The notes: generated from the letters alone by a model not told the origin. 64,000 nucleotides of DNA from Paucibacter sp. PLA-PC-4 (GCF_026241155.1 NZ_JAPFGP010000002.1:124001-188000); one strand, 5' to 3'; shown: positions 25,485 through 34,798, counted from the first letter of the stretch. A program made the numbers and translations.

Positions 25485-26657
25485 ATGCGGAGATTGAGGG
25501 CTGCCATGAGCGTTCTGCTGCTGATGGGCACATCGGCGGTGCAGGCACAGCACCAGACCTTGGGCCTGGACCCCGCCGAGCCGAGCCTGCCGGTTTTCCA
25601 CGATCGGCTGCGCCGGCAACTGAGCTTCGACCTGGGCTGGACGGCGGCGGCAGCCGCCGATCCCGGTGTCTGGCGCGCGGCCGGCTTGGCCAAGGCCCGC
25701 GAGCTGATGTTGCCGCCGCAGCAAGACCCGACCCCGTTCGCACCGGCCGTGATCGATGAGATCGATCGCGGCAGCTATGTTGCCCGCAAGATCGAGTTCA
25801 ATGTGACGGCCGAGAGCCGCGTGCTGGGGCTGCTGCTGGTACCGAAGGGGGCAGGGCCGTTCCCGGCGGCGCTGCTACTGCATGATCACGGCGCACGTTT
25901 CGACATCGGGAAGGAAAAATTGATTCGGCCCTGGGGCCAACCGGACCGGGAAGCGGCGGCGCGGGACTGGGTCGACAAGTATTTCTCGGGACGCTTTCTT
26001 GGCGACGAACTGGCGCGGCGCGGCCACACCGTGCTTGCGGTCGACGCGCTCGGCTGGGGCGACCGTTCGGCGCCGGGCTTTGCCCGTGACAGCCAGCAGG
26101 CGCTGGCCTCGAACTTGCTCAACCTGGGCACCTCGTTCGCGGGCCTGATTGCCCACGAAGACTTGCGTGCCGCGCAGTTCCTGGCCGGCCGGCCCGAGGT
26201 TGACCGTCGACGTGTCGCGGCGATCGGCTTTTCGATGGGGGCGTTCCGGGCCTGGCAGGTCGCGGCGCTGTCGGACGACATCAGCGCCGGCATCGCTGTC
26301 AACTGGATGGCGACCCTGCAAGGACTGATGGTGCCCGGCGGCAATCAGTTGAAGGGCCAGTCCAGCTTCGCGATGCTGCACCCCTTCGTCGCCCGCCATC
26401 TGGACTACCCCGACATCGCCGCGCTGGCCGCACCGAAACCGATGCTGTTCTATGCGGGAGCGCAGGATGGCTTGTTCCCGCTGGCCTCGGCGCAAGAGGC
26501 TTTTGCCAAGCTGCGCCAGGTCTGGGCCGCCCATGGTGCTGGCTATCGGCTGCACACCAGCGTCTGGCCCTTGGGGCATGTGTTCAGTGCAGCGCAGCAG
26601 CAGGCTGCATTCGACTGGCTCGATGCCTCCTATGATGGCCGCTCCGCAACCCCCTGA
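25485..26657 (+). CDS. Secreted alpha/beta hydrolase (acetylxylan-esterase/dienelactone-hydrolase-like)
   Basis: 390 residues from the ATG at 25485, which has AGGAG seven bases upstream. A signal peptide (MRRLRAAMSVLLLMGTSAVQAQ) is present. The fold elements visible are LLLVPKGAGPFPAALLLHDHGARFD (strand 3-oxyanion region), GFSMGA (nucleophile elbow), an AQDGLFP segment for the acid and a late LGHVF histidine. It is a periplasmic or secreted esterase; the WGDRSAPGFARDSQQ stretch resembles large abhydrolase_7-type esterases. It is divergent from ybiB with only about 50 bases between. Confidence 0.88.
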   Translation: MRRLRAAMSVLLLMGTSAVQAQHQTLGLDPAEPSLPVFHDRLRRQLSFDLGWTAAAAADPGVWRAAGLAKARELMLPPQQDPTPFAPAVIDEIDRGSYVARKIEFNVTAESRVLGLLLVPKGAGPFPAALLLHDHGARFDIGKEKLIRPWGQPDREAAARDWVDKYFSGRFLGDELARRGHTVLAVDALGWGDRSAPGFARDSQQALASNLLNLGTSFAGLIAHEDLRAAQFLAGRPEVDRRRVAAIGFSMGAFRAWQVAALSDDISAGIAVNWMATLQGLMVPGGNQLKGQSSFAMLHPFVARHLDYPDIAALAAPKPMLFYAGAQDGLFPLASAQEAFAKLRQVWAAHGAGYRLHTSVWPLGHVFSAAQQQAAFDWLDASYDGRSATP

Positions 26658-26668
26658 ATCCACGCGCC

Positions 26669-27178
26669 ATGTCCGCCCTGATCTACGAATCCTCCGTCCC
26701 CGTCTTCAAGCAAATGCTGGGCGGCTTGGCCGATGTCCTTGCCAAGGCCGAGGCCCATGCCGCGGCACGCACCATCGAGCCCGCAGCCCTGCTGCAGGCG
26801 CGCCTGTTTCCCGATATGTTCGCGCTGACCCGCCAGGTGCAGATCGCCTGCGACTTTGCCGCTGGTGTCTGCGCGCGCCTGGCCGGCGTCGAGGTGCCCA
26901 GCTACGAGGCCAGTGAGCAGAGCTTTGCCGAGCTGCAGGCTCGCATTGCCAAGACCCTGGACTTCATCGGCGGCGTGTCGCCCGGTTTGTTCGCAGAGGC
27001 GGCCAGCCGCGAGATCGTGCTGCGTCCGGGTACGCCCAAGGAGCGCCGCTTCGCCGGCCAGCACTATCTGCTGCACTACGGCCTGCCGCAGTTCTTCTTC
27101 CATGTCACGACGGCCTACGACATCCTGCGCCACAACGGTGTCGAGGTCGGCAAGAAGGACTATATGGGCGCGTACTGA
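26669..27178 (+). CDS. DUF1993 family protein
   Basis: 169 residues. The family pattern is evident: an N-terminal YESSVPVFKQMLGGLADVLAKAEAHA, LLQARLFPDMFALTRQVQIACDF, and the C-terminal HYLLHYGLPQFFFHVTTAYDILRHNGVEVGKKDY. The predicted all-helical, DinB-like fold suggests a small-molecule or metal-related role that has not been established. It follows the hydrolase by 11 bases and may share its transcript. A frameshifted paralogue is at 31406-31936. Confidence 0.9.
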   Translation: MSALIYESSVPVFKQMLGGLADVLAKAEAHAAARTIEPAALLQARLFPDMFALTRQVQIACDFAAGVCARLAGVEVPSYEASEQSFAELQARIAKTLDFIGGVSPGLFAEAASREIVLRPGTPKERRFAGQHYLLHYGLPQFFFHVTTAYDILRHNGVEVGKKDYMGAY

Positions 27179-27226
27179 AGCGCGTCCTTACACTGAACAC
27201 ACCCATCACAAAACAAGGAGCGCCCC

Positions 27227-27367
27227 ATGGCCAAAGGTCAGCAAAAGAGCAATAAGGAAAGCAAGAAACCGAAGAAAGATAGCTCGCCGCCCAAGCCGAT
27301 TTCGGCCGGCGCGGTGATGCCCAGCATCACCACCGTGGTGCCCGATCGCAGCAAGAAAAAGAAGTAA
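27227..27367 (+). CDS. Small basic protein, 46 residues
   Basis: The ATG at 27227 is preceded by AAGGAG six bases upstream (27215-27220). The product starts MAKGQQKSNKESKKPKKD, has a short Pro/Ala-rich middle and ends SKKKK. Lysine makes up about 30 percent, and the protein is probably disordered and nucleic-acid or polyanion associated. I recall similar short Lys-rich proteins as common in Burkholderiales, without known function. Confidence 0.75.
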   Translation: MAKGQQKSNKESKKPKKDSSPPKPISAGAVMPSITTVVPDRSKKKK

Positions 27368-27462
27368 GCCGCGAGACTTGTGGCGCGCAGGCCGCGGCCT
27401 GCAAGAACTTGCAGCTTGACCGCTGCTGGCGGCTTCGGCCTGATCGGGCGCAGGAGGAGTTC

Positions 27463-30417
27463 ATGAAGCTTTTGTCCCTGCAGCCGCGCTCGATCTATTT
27501 GACCCTGTCGATCATCATGATCGGCATGGTGCTGCTGCTTTACGCGGCCTTGGCCAGTTATCAGCTGCGCGCCGGCGAACAGCGCATGTTGGCATTTGCG
27601 GCCGACACCTCGGCACGGGTCGGCCGCGAGACGCTGGCCGTCATCGACGGCGAGCTGCGGCCCGCCCGCACCACGGCCGCCCTGCTGGCCCGCAGCGGCC
27701 TGCTGTCGGCGCCCGACCATTCGGGCCGCCTGGCTCAGCTGCCGCTGCTGGCGGCGGCGCTGCAGCAGAATCCCTCGCTGTCCGCCGTCTACGGCGGCAC
27801 CCCCAATGGCTCTTTCGTGCTGCTGCGCCGCATCGCCGGCGCGGAGCTGCACGCGCTGCTGCGTGCGCCCGAGCAGGCCGCGTTTGTGCTGCAGTCAGTC
27901 AATCGCGACGGCGCCACCGCCCAGGGCACCTATCTCTTCTACGACGCAGGGCTGGTTCTGCTGGAGCGGCGCGAGCAGGCCGACTACGACTTCGACCCGC
28001 GCCGGCGGCCCTGGTTCGCGCAGGCGCAGAACCCGGACCGCGCCGTGCAGCAGACGCTGCCCTATCTGTTCTTCACGACCCGCGAGGTCGGGCTGACGCT
28101 GGCCAGCGGCGGCGGCTTTGGTGGCGCCAGCGTCCGAGCGGTGGCCGGTGTCGATGTCAGCCTGGCTTCCCTGTCGGCGATGCTGGCGCGCCAGCAGATC
28201 ACCCCGTCGGCCGAGCTGATGGTGGTCGACGCCCAAGGTTCGGTGCTGGCCTACCCGCGGCCGGAGCGACTTAGCGTGCGATCCCAGGACGGCTCGCCCA
28301 AGCTGCTGCAGGTCGAGCAACTGGGCGTGCCGGTGCTGACGGCCTTGTGGCAGCGCCTGCATGGCGGCGGCGCCTGGGCCGGCGGGCTGCTGGAGCTTGA
28401 CGGGCGCGAGTGGGTGACCCGCATCGAGGCGCTGGAGCAGGGTGCCGGTGCGCCGCTGACCTTGTTGATCGCGGCACCGCGAGATGAACTGCAGGCCGAC
28501 GCGATCCAGGCCCGGCGCCTGTCGGTGCTGATCACCGCCGGCATCGTACTGCTGATGCTGCCGCTGGTGCACTGGTCCGCCAATCTGGTGGCCAAGCCGC
28601 TGCAGCAACTGGCCCGGGAAGCGGAGGCGATCCGGCGCTTCGACTTCAGCGGCCCCGACCCGGGGCGCAGCCGCATCCGCGAGGTCGACCGACTGGCCAT
28701 CGCGATGACCGGCATGAAGCAGGCGCTGCGGCGCTTCTTGGAGATTTCCAGCGCGCTGTCGGCCGAGCGCAATTTTGATCGCCTTCTCGAGCGCATCCTG
28801 ACCGAGACGATCTCGGTGGCCGAGGCCACCGGAGGCGCGGTGCACCTGCTGAGCGCCGATGGCCTGCGCCTGGAGCCGGCCGCTGCGCGAGTGTTCGATT
28901 CGCCCGGTGACAGCGCAGCACTGATGCCGTGGGCGCTCGACGATGCCGCCAGCCCTTCTGCCGCCGTGCAAGCGGTGCGGCAGGGCCGCACGGTGTTTGT
29001 CGACATCAGCTGGGACAACCCGGCCCACATGCAGGTCTATGCGGGCCTGTTCCAGCGCCTGAACAGCTCACGCTTTCGGCTGATGGCCCTGCCGTTGAAG
29101 AACCGCCAGGGCGAGACCGTTGGCGCGCTGTCGCTGAGCTTTGTGCCGGGCGAGGACCGCGACACGCTGTCTCCCTCGAGGGTGGCCTTCATAGAGGCGC
29201 TTTCGGGCACGGCCGCTGCGGCGCTGGACAACCAGCAGCTGCTGCGCGCGCGCAAGGAGCTGCTGGAGAGCTTCATCAGGCTGGTGGCGGGCGCCATCGA
29301 CGCCAAGAGCCCCTACACCGGTGCGCATTGCCAGCGCGTGCCAGAGCTGACCAAGATGCTGGCCCGGGCCGCCTGCGAGGCCAGCGACGGTCCTTTCGCC
29401 GATTTCCGGCTCGACGAGGAGCAGTGGGAGGCCCTGCACATCGCCGCTTGGTTGCATGACTGTGGCAAGGTCACGACGCCGGAGTTCGTCGTCGACAAGG
29501 CCACCAAGCTGGAGACCCTGCACGATCGCATCCACGAGATCCGTACCCGCTTCGAGGTCCTCAAGCGCGATGCACAGATCGCCCTGTGCGAACGCGCGCT
29601 GACGCCCGAGCAGCTGGCCCGTGTGCGGCAAGACCTGGCTCCAGTACACGCCCTGTTGGATGCCGAGTTCGTCTTTGTCGCGGCCTGCAACGAGGGTGGC
29701 GAGTATCTGTCACCAGACAAGCAGGCCCGGCTGCGCGAGATCGGCGCGCGCAGCTGGTGGCGTACGCTGGACGACCGGCTGGGCGTCTCCAACGGCGAGC
29801 GCCAGCGCCAGTCCGCCACGCCGGCCGCCGAGCTGCCGGTGCAGGAGCGGCTGCTGGCCGACAAGCCCGAGCATGTGCTGCCCCGGCCCGCTGCCGAGCA
29901 CATGCCAGAGTTGAATCGCTGGGGCTTCAAGATCAGGCAGCCCGAGCATCTGTACAACCGTGGCGAGCTCCACAATCTCAGCATTTCGCGCGGCACGCTG
30001 ACCGAGGAGGAGCGGTACAAGGTCAACGAGCACATCGTGCAGAGCATACGCATGCTGGAGGCTCTGCCCTTCCCGCGCCACCTGCGGCGCGTACCCGAGA
30101 TCGCCGGCGGCCACCACGAGAAGATGGACGGCAGCGGCTACCCGCGCGGACTGCGGCGCGAGCAGATGAGCATCGAGGCTCGCATGATGGCAATCGCCGA
30201 TGTGTTCGAGGCGCTGACCGCCGACGACCGCCCCTATAAAAAAGGCAAGAGTCTGTCGCAGGCTTTGGACATCATGGCCAGAATGCGGCGCGAAGAGCAT
30301 ATCGATGCCGAACTGTTCGAGCTGTTTCTGCGGTCGGGCGTCTATCTGGACTATGCGCGGCGCTTCATGCACCCAGAGCAGATCGACGCGGTCGACCTGG
30401 CGGCCGCCCTGGCCTGA
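27463..30417 (+). CDS. Membrane Cache-HAMP-GAF-HD-GYP c-di-GMP phosphodiesterase
   Basis: 984 residues from the ATG at 27463, preceded by GGAGGAG. Membrane helix 1 spans about 11-31, then a periplasmic Cache-like sensor (to about 345) with the FDPRRRPWFAQA segment of small-molecule Cache domains. Helix 2 is near 350-370, followed by HAMP, then a GAF domain (about 430-600) and an HD-GYP domain. The HD pair is in WLHDCGK at about 665 and the GYP block HHEKMDGSGYPRGL at about 884. The two are separated by about 220 residues, roughly 150 more than in compact HD-GYP proteins. It should hydrolyse c-di-GMP in response to a periplasmic ligand. Confidence 0.93.
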   Translation: MKLLSLQPRSIYLTLSIIMIGMVLLLYAALASYQLRAGEQRMLAFAADTSARVGRETLAVIDGELRPARTTAALLARSGLLSAPDHSGRLAQLPLLAAALQQNPSLSAVYGGTPNGSFVLLRRIAGAELHALLRAPEQAAFVLQSVNRDGATAQGTYLFYDAGLVLLERREQADYDFDPRRRPWFAQAQNPDRAVQQTLPYLFFTTREVGLTLASGGGFGGASVRAVAGVDVSLASLSAMLARQQITPSAELMVVDAQGSVLAYPRPERLSVRSQDGSPKLLQVEQLGVPVLTALWQRLHGGGAWAGGLLELDGREWVTRIEALEQGAGAPLTLLIAAPRDELQADAIQARRLSVLITAGIVLLMLPLVHWSANLVAKPLQQLAREAEAIRRFDFSGPDPGRSRIREVDRLAIAMTGMKQALRRFLEISSALSAERNFDRLLERILTETISVAEATGGAVHLLSADGLRLEPAAARVFDSPGDSAALMPWALDDAASPSAAVQAVRQGRTVFVDISWDNPAHMQVYAGLFQRLNSSRFRLMALPLKNRQGETVGALSLSFVPGEDRDTLSPSRVAFIEALSGTAAAALDNQQLLRARKELLESFIRLVAGAIDAKSPYTGAHCQRVPELTKMLARAACEASDGPFADFRLDEEQWEALHIAAWLHDCGKVTTPEFVVDKATKLETLHDRIHEIRTRFEVLKRDAQIALCERALTPEQLARVRQDLAPVHALLDAEFVFVAACNEGGEYLSPDKQARLREIGARSWWRTLDDRLGVSNGERQRQSATPAAELPVQERLLADKPEHVLPRPAAEHMPELNRWGFKIRQPEHLYNRGELHNLSISRGTLTEEERYKVNEHIVQSIRMLEALPFPRHLRRVPEIAGGHHEKMDGSGYPRGLRREQMSIEARMMAIADVFEALTADDRPYKKGKSLSQALDIMARMRREEHIDAELFELFLRSGVYLDYARRFMHPEQIDAVDLAAALA

Positions 30418-30427
30418 ATATGCTCGC

Positions 30428-31327
30428 TCAGCGCTCCTGCCGCGTCACCGTGACGCGCAGCGGCGCTGCTTTCAGCAAGACCTGGCCCTCGGCGCCCAGA
30501 AAGCGCGCCTCGATCTCGTAGTCTCCTTTGGGCAAATCCAGCGTCGCTTCGGTGCGGCCGTCTCCGAGCGCCAGACGCTGCACCGCGCTGCCGCCGCGCA
30601 GCACGGTCAGCGCGAAGTGCCCGGTATTGGCGATCTTCTGTCCGGCCGGCGCAACGCCAGGCCCGATCACGCCCAGACTCAGCACAAAGGGGCTGGCGAC
30701 CGGCTCCTGATCGCGCAGGTTTTTGATGTACACCGCAGGTGTGCTCGGGCGCGGCGCGCTGATCTGGTCCTGATACCAGGCGGCGCATGTCTCCTCGAAA
30801 CGCTTCGGGTCGATGCTCAACGGCGCGGCCGTGCGGGCGCCGCTGACCTCCACCGTGATCTCACGGCTGTACACGAAGTAGGGCTTGTGCTCATGGTCGG
30901 CGAACAGCAGGCGCAGCCGGTGCTTGCCCGCAGGCAGGCCGACTTCGGCGCCGGTCTGGCCCTTGCCGAAATGCTTGTGCGTGTCGGAGAAAGGGATGGC
31001 GGCCTGGTGGTCGCGCGGCAGCGGCGTGTTAATCAGTAGATGATGGTGGCCGGCTCGTTCGTTCTTGTTGCCGGCGGGGATCACACCCAAGCCGCGGATG
31101 CCGAAATCGACCCAGAAGGGCGAACGCAGCACATACCCGTCGCGCAAATTGCTGAAACGCACGGCCACCGGCTCGCGCAGATCGACCGCCGTGCGCTCGG
31201 CCGTGTAGGACAGCCAGCAGCGCTTGGCCAGTGCGTCGGCAGGCAAGGCCTGACCCCAGGCGGCATGGGTCAGCGTGCAGGCCAGGGCAGTGATGGCCAG
31301 GCGTTGAAGGACGGGACGTTGCGACAT
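30428..31327 (-). CDS. Exported protein with two DUF4399 domains
   Basis: 299 residues with a signal peptide (cleavage near HAAWGQA). Two copies of the DUF4399 pattern are seen. The first (about 50-165) has the conserved AGHHHLLINTPLP, HFGKGQTGAEVGLPAGKHRLRLLFAD and H-rich HEHKPY. The second (about 195-295) keeps the beta framework (SPFVLSLGVIGPGVAPAG, TGHFALTVLR) but has lost the histidine cluster. The histidines suggest metal binding in the periplasm, but the family function is not known. It is convergent with the HD-GYP gene. Confidence 0.85.
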   Translation of the reverse strand: MSQRPVLQRLAITALACTLTHAAWGQALPADALAKRCWLSYTAERTAVDLREPVAVRFSNLRDGYVLRSPFWVDFGIRGLGVIPAGNKNERAGHHHLLINTPLPRDHQAAIPFSDTHKHFGKGQTGAEVGLPAGKHRLRLLFADHEHKPYFVYSREITVEVSGARTAAPLSIDPKRFEETCAAWYQDQISAPRPSTPAVYIKNLRDQEPVASPFVLSLGVIGPGVAPAGQKIANTGHFALTVLRGGSAVQRLALGDGRTEATLDLPKGDYEIEARFLGAEGQVLLKAAPLRVTVTRQER

Positions 31328-31405
31328 GCCGGCAGACGTGGTTTCGATGACACTTATTGTGGCTTAGCCTTGGGCCTGCCTGCCTCCTACACTTGGTCTA
31401 CTGTG

Positions 31406-31936
31406 CGCGTGCCCTGATCTCTACGCCGCCTCGGTGCCGGTGCTGGCCCGCTATCTGGGCTGCGCGCAGGATTGGCTGGACAAGGCGGCAGCGCAGCTGG
31501 ATGCCACAGCGGCAGCGAGGCCTTGCTGCTGCAGACCCGGCTGGCGCCCGACATGTTCACTGTGGCCCAGCAGACCCACACGGCCGCCGGCTTCGCCCAG
31601 CGTACCTGCGCGCCGCTGGCCGAGGTCGAGATGCCGGCTCTGGGGCGGGGCGATGCGGTAAGCCTGGCCGAGCTGCAGGCACGCCTGGCGCGCGCGCTGA
31701 ATGTTGTCGAGAGTCTGAATGCTGAGGCGATGCGTGCCTCAGCCGGTCGGCGCCTGCGGACCCAAGCCGGCAAGGCCTGGTTGGAGCTGGAGTCGGCGGA
31801 CTTCCTGCGGCTCTACGCTTTGCCGAACTTCTTCCATCTGGGCATGGCCTATGCGCTGTTGCGCCAGGCCGGTGTGCCGCTGGGCAAGTCGGACTTCGAC
31901 GGCTGGCATCGCTATCCGGAAGGCTTCAGCTTCTAG
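31406..31936 (+). pseudogene. Frameshifted DUF1993 paralogue
   Basis: The N-terminal family segment DLYAASVPVLARYLG then DWLDKAAAQLDATAAA is read in one frame (about 31406-31510), and the rest (ALLLQTRLAPDMFTVAQQTHTAAGF through FLRLYALPNFFHLGMAYALLRQAGVPLGKSDF) in another, with the shift at about 31508-31520. In addition no plausible ATG precedes the first segment; only a GTG at 31434 is in frame. The intact family member at 26669-27178 shows that a single reading frame is expected. A sequencing error is the main alternative to true decay. Confidence 0.75.
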
Positions 31937-32266
31937 TCAGTGTTTGAGCACCAGTGTGACGAGCAGGCAGCAGTCCTGCTCCGCCACCAGCGCGTGGGGC
32001 TCGCCCGCACTCAGCACGATCAGCTGGCCGGCCGTCAGCGGCGTCGTGATGCCGGGCGTGCGCAGTTGCACTCGCCCGGCTAGGCACTGGATGCTGATCT
32101 CGCCGGCCACTTTGTGTTCGGGTAACTGCTGGCCGGCGTGCAGCACCACATGCATCAGCTGCAACTGCTGGGTCTTGATCAGGCTGGTGCTGGGGCTGTC
32201 AGTACGCTCGTCAGCCAGCGGCTTGAGGTCGATCAGTTGACCGTGCTTGGCGTGGGTCAGGGCCAT
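31937..32266 (-). CDS. Small cupin-domain protein
   Basis: 109 residues from the ATG at 32266, which has a GGAG a few bases upstream. A single cupin barrel is seen: LMHVVLHAGQQLPEHKVAGEISIQCL for motif 1 (with His in PEHK and Glu in GEIS) and LSAGEPHALVAEQDCCLLVTL for motif 2 (His in PHAL). Metal-dependent sensing or binding is typical, but the ligand is unknown. It overlaps nothing, sits tail-to-tail with the DUF1993 relic and is divergent from the patatin lipoprotein. Confidence 0.85.
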   Translation of the reverse strand: MALTHAKHGQLIDLKPLADERTDSPSTSLIKTQQLQLMHVVLHAGQQLPEHKVAGEISIQCLAGRVQLRTPGITTPLTAGQLIVLSAGEPHALVAEQDCCLLVTLVLKH

Positions 32267-32317
32267 GACCGTCTCCGGTGGACTGGATGTGGCCATTGTG
32301 ATCCCTAGAATCGAGCC

Positions 32318-33226
32318 ATGTCCTCTTTTCATCGCCGCAGTCTGCTTCTGTCTGCCCTGGCCCTGGCCGGCTGCTCGACCTTTCAGTCTCCCCCGCTGGC
32401 CACGCCTGCGCCCGTCGACTCGACCCCGCCCGGCCCCAGACCGCCGCCCAGGCCGCCCCGTATTGGTCTGGCGCTGGGCGGCGGTGCGGCGCGCGGCTTT
32501 GCACATATCGGGGTGATCCAGGTGCTGGAAGAAGCCGGCATCAAGGTCGATCTGGTGGCCGGCACCTCGGCTGGCTCGCTGGTGGCCGCGCTCTACGCTT
32601 CGGGTATGAATGGCAAGCAGATGGCGGCGCTGGCCGAGGCGATGGACGAGGGTGCGATCACCGACTGGGCCTTTCCCGGTCGCGGCCTGATACGTGGCGA
32701 GGCGCTGGCGCGCTTCATGCGCGAGAAGACCGGCAACAGGACGATCGAGCAAATGGTGATGCCGCTGGGCATCGTCGCCACCGATCTCGCCGATGGCTCG
32801 GGCGTGCTGTTCCGCAGCGGCGATACGGGCACGGCGGTGCGCGCCTCCAGCGCGGTGCCGGCGCTGTTCCAGCCGGTCAAGATCGGCGGGCGCGAGTATG
32901 TGGACGGGGGGCTGGTGGCGCCGGTGCCGGTGCGCTACGCGCGCCAGATGGGCGCGGACCTGGTGATCGCGGTGGACATCAGCTCGCCTCCTGACGACAG
33001 GCCGCTTGGCGATGCTATGCGCATGCTGCTGCAGACCTTTGCCATCATGAGCCGCAGCATCAACAGCTATGAGCTGCGCGAGGCCGATCTGGTGCTGCAG
33101 CCCCGGCTGCTGGGCATAGGCAGCGCCGACTTCACCGCGCGCCGGCGTGCCATCCAGGTCGGGCGCGAGGCAGCGCAGGTCCTGCTGCCGCAGCTACGCC
33201 AGCGCATCGAGTCCAAGACTCGGTGA
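32318..33226 (+). CDS. Patatin-like phospholipase lipoprotein
   Basis: 302 residues. A lipoprotein signal peptide with an LAGC lipobox (Cys19) is followed by a Pro-rich linker. Patatin motifs are complete: the GGGAARG oxyanion glycines (about 54-60), the GTSAG nucleophile elbow (about 87-91) and the DGG aspartate (about 202). The fold is that of the NTE/RssA-type serine acyl hydrolases. The product is probably anchored to the outer membrane facing the periplasm and acts on acyl lipids; the substrate is unknown. Confidence 0.93.
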   Translation: MSSFHRRSLLLSALALAGCSTFQSPPLATPAPVDSTPPGPRPPPRPPRIGLALGGGAARGFAHIGVIQVLEEAGIKVDLVAGTSAGSLVAALYASGMNGKQMAALAEAMDEGAITDWAFPGRGLIRGEALARFMREKTGNRTIEQMVMPLGIVATDLADGSGVLFRSGDTGTAVRASSAVPALFQPVKIGGREYVDGGLVAPVPVRYARQMGADLVIAVDISSPPDDRPLGDAMRMLLQTFAIMSRSINSYELREADLVLQPRLLGIGSADFTARRRAIQVGREAAQVLLPQLRQRIESKTR

Positions 33227-33236
33227 GTGACCCGGC

Positions 33237-34016
33237 TCAGCGCAAGCCTAGCTCGCGCCTGAATTCGGCCTGCATACGCTGGTAGCTGCCGTTGCGGCGA
33301 AGCTCCTGCAAGCCCTGGCCGAACTGCCGCGCCAGTTGCTCGCCCTGCGGATGGGCTTTCGAAAAGGCGATCCAGAAGCCGTCCAGCGAGATGCGGCCGA
33401 CGCGCTTGACCTTGCCGTCCAGCTCCGGGCTGGTGCGGATGCGCAGCAGCCCGGGCATGGTGTTGAGCAGGATGTAGTCGACCCGTCTGCTGAGCAGCAT
33501 GCGCAGCAGCAATTGGTCCGAGGTGGCGGCCTGTCGCTTGATCAGAGGGTCGCGCATGAACTCGGTCGGATAGGTGTAGCCATTGGTGTAGCCGACGCTG
33601 GCGCCGCGCAGATCGGTCAGACCCAGCTCGGCGGCCGGGACATCGGCGCGGGCGAAGATGGCCAGTTCCTCCTCAAACATGGCCGGCTCGTGCCAAAAGT
33701 AGAGCGAGCGGTTTTCTGCCGTGATGGTGGCGTTGAAGCAGCCGGCAGCCTGGCCTTCGCTGGCGTAGCGCATGCAACGGGCGAAGGGCACGGCCTGCAG
33801 GCGTACCGGGACACCCTGGGTCGCAAACGCGGCCTGCACCAGCCGCACCGCAAAGCCCTGCGGCTCGCCGTTCGCCCCCTGGGAGGCATAGGGCGGCCAG
33901 TCGTCCTCGACGGCGATCAGCGGGTCGGCGCCCAGCGCGGCGCCGCTCAACAGCCACAACAACAAACCGGAGAAGATCGGGCCAAGCCGGCTGGCGGCAA
34001 TCAAAGACGGGCGCAT
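33237..34016 (-). CDS. Orphan family-3 periplasmic solute-binding protein
   Basis: 259 residues with a signal peptide ending GAALGADP. The mature part starts LIAVEDDWPPYASQG and contains FAVRLVQAAFATQGVPVRLQAVPFARCMR, the usual opening of polar-amino-acid-type binding proteins, with a second lobe around LTDLRGASVGYTNGYTYPTEFM. There is no permease or ATPase nearby, so it may work as a stand-alone sensor or scavenger. The cysteine pair (CMRYASEGQAAGC) may form a disulfide. It is divergent from the LON-domain gene at 34163. Confidence 0.88.
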   Translation of the reverse strand: MRPSLIAASRLGPIFSGLLLWLLSGAALGADPLIAVEDDWPPYASQGANGEPQGFAVRLVQAAFATQGVPVRLQAVPFARCMRYASEGQAAGCFNATITAENRSLYFWHEPAMFEEELAIFARADVPAAELGLTDLRGASVGYTNGYTYPTEFMRDPLIKRQAATSDQLLLRMLLSRRVDYILLNTMPGLLRIRTSPELDGKVKRVGRISLDGFWIAFSKAHPQGEQLARQFGQGLQELRRNGSYQRMQAEFRRELGLR

Positions 34017-34162
34017 GGTGGACCTGGGAATGGTGAGTTCTTCTTCTCCCCTGTCGACGCCTTCGATGATGCGTCAGCTCGCGCGGACTTTGGTCGCCCT
34101 TTTGTCCCCGGAATGGGTGGCGCCGCGCGCGGGTTTGCCCGGCCGGCTATGCTCGCTCCACC

Positions 34163-34798
34163 ATGCAAATTCCGTTGTTTCCCCTGCAGTCCCTGTTGTT
34201 CCCGGACGGGCGGCTGGGCTTGCGCATCTTCGAGCCACGCTATTTGGACATGGTCAAGCGCTGCCATGAGCGGGGGGAGCCCTTTGGCGTTGTGGCCCTG
34301 ATCGACGGGGGCGAGGTGCGTCAGCGAGCCAGTGGGTCGGAAGATGCCGGCTTTGTGCGAGAGCGTTTCCAACTGGTCGGCACATTGGCCCATATCGGCC
34401 TGTTCGAGCGTCCTCAGCCCGGGCTGATGCAGATCCTGTGCCGCGGCGGCCAGCGCTTTCGTCTGCACAGCAGCGAATGCCTGCCGCATGGCTTGTGGAT
34501 GGGCGAAGCCGAACTGATCAACGAGGATGGCGCGGTGCAGGTGCCGGCCGATCTGAGGCCGGCGGCGCGCCTTCTTCAAGGCCTGCTGCACCGACTGGAG
34601 CTGGGCGCGGCGGCGGCCGAGCTGCCGATCCAGCCTCCTTATCTTTGGAACGACTGCGGCTGGCTGGCCAATCGCTGGTGCGAGCTGTTGCCGCTGCCGG
34701 CCGAAGAGAAGCAGCGCCTGATGCAGCTGGAGAACCCGCTGCTGCGCCTGGAACTGGTGGCCGACCAGCTGGAGGGGCTGGGTATCACGCCGGACTGA
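34163..34798 (+). CDS. LON substrate-binding domain protein
   Basis: 211 residues. The N-terminal LON domain is clear: IPLFPLQSLLFPDGRLGLRIFEPRYLDMV, then PFGVVALIDGGEV and a hydrophobic core. The last helical part (WCELLPLPAEEKQRLMQLENPLLRLELVADQL) is typical of stand-alone LON-domain proteins. It has no ATPase or protease domain, so it is not a Lon protease; a role in recognising unfolded proteins is assumed for the family but unproven. It is divergent from the solute-binding protein gene. Confidence 0.92.
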   Translation: MQIPLFPLQSLLFPDGRLGLRIFEPRYLDMVKRCHERGEPFGVVALIDGGEVRQRASGSEDAGFVRERFQLVGTLAHIGLFERPQPGLMQILCRGGQRFRLHSSECLPHGLWMGEAELINEDGAVQVPADLRPAARLLQGLLHRLELGAAAAELPIQPPYLWNDCGWLANRWCELLPLPAEEKQRLMQLENPLLRLELVADQLEGLGITPD

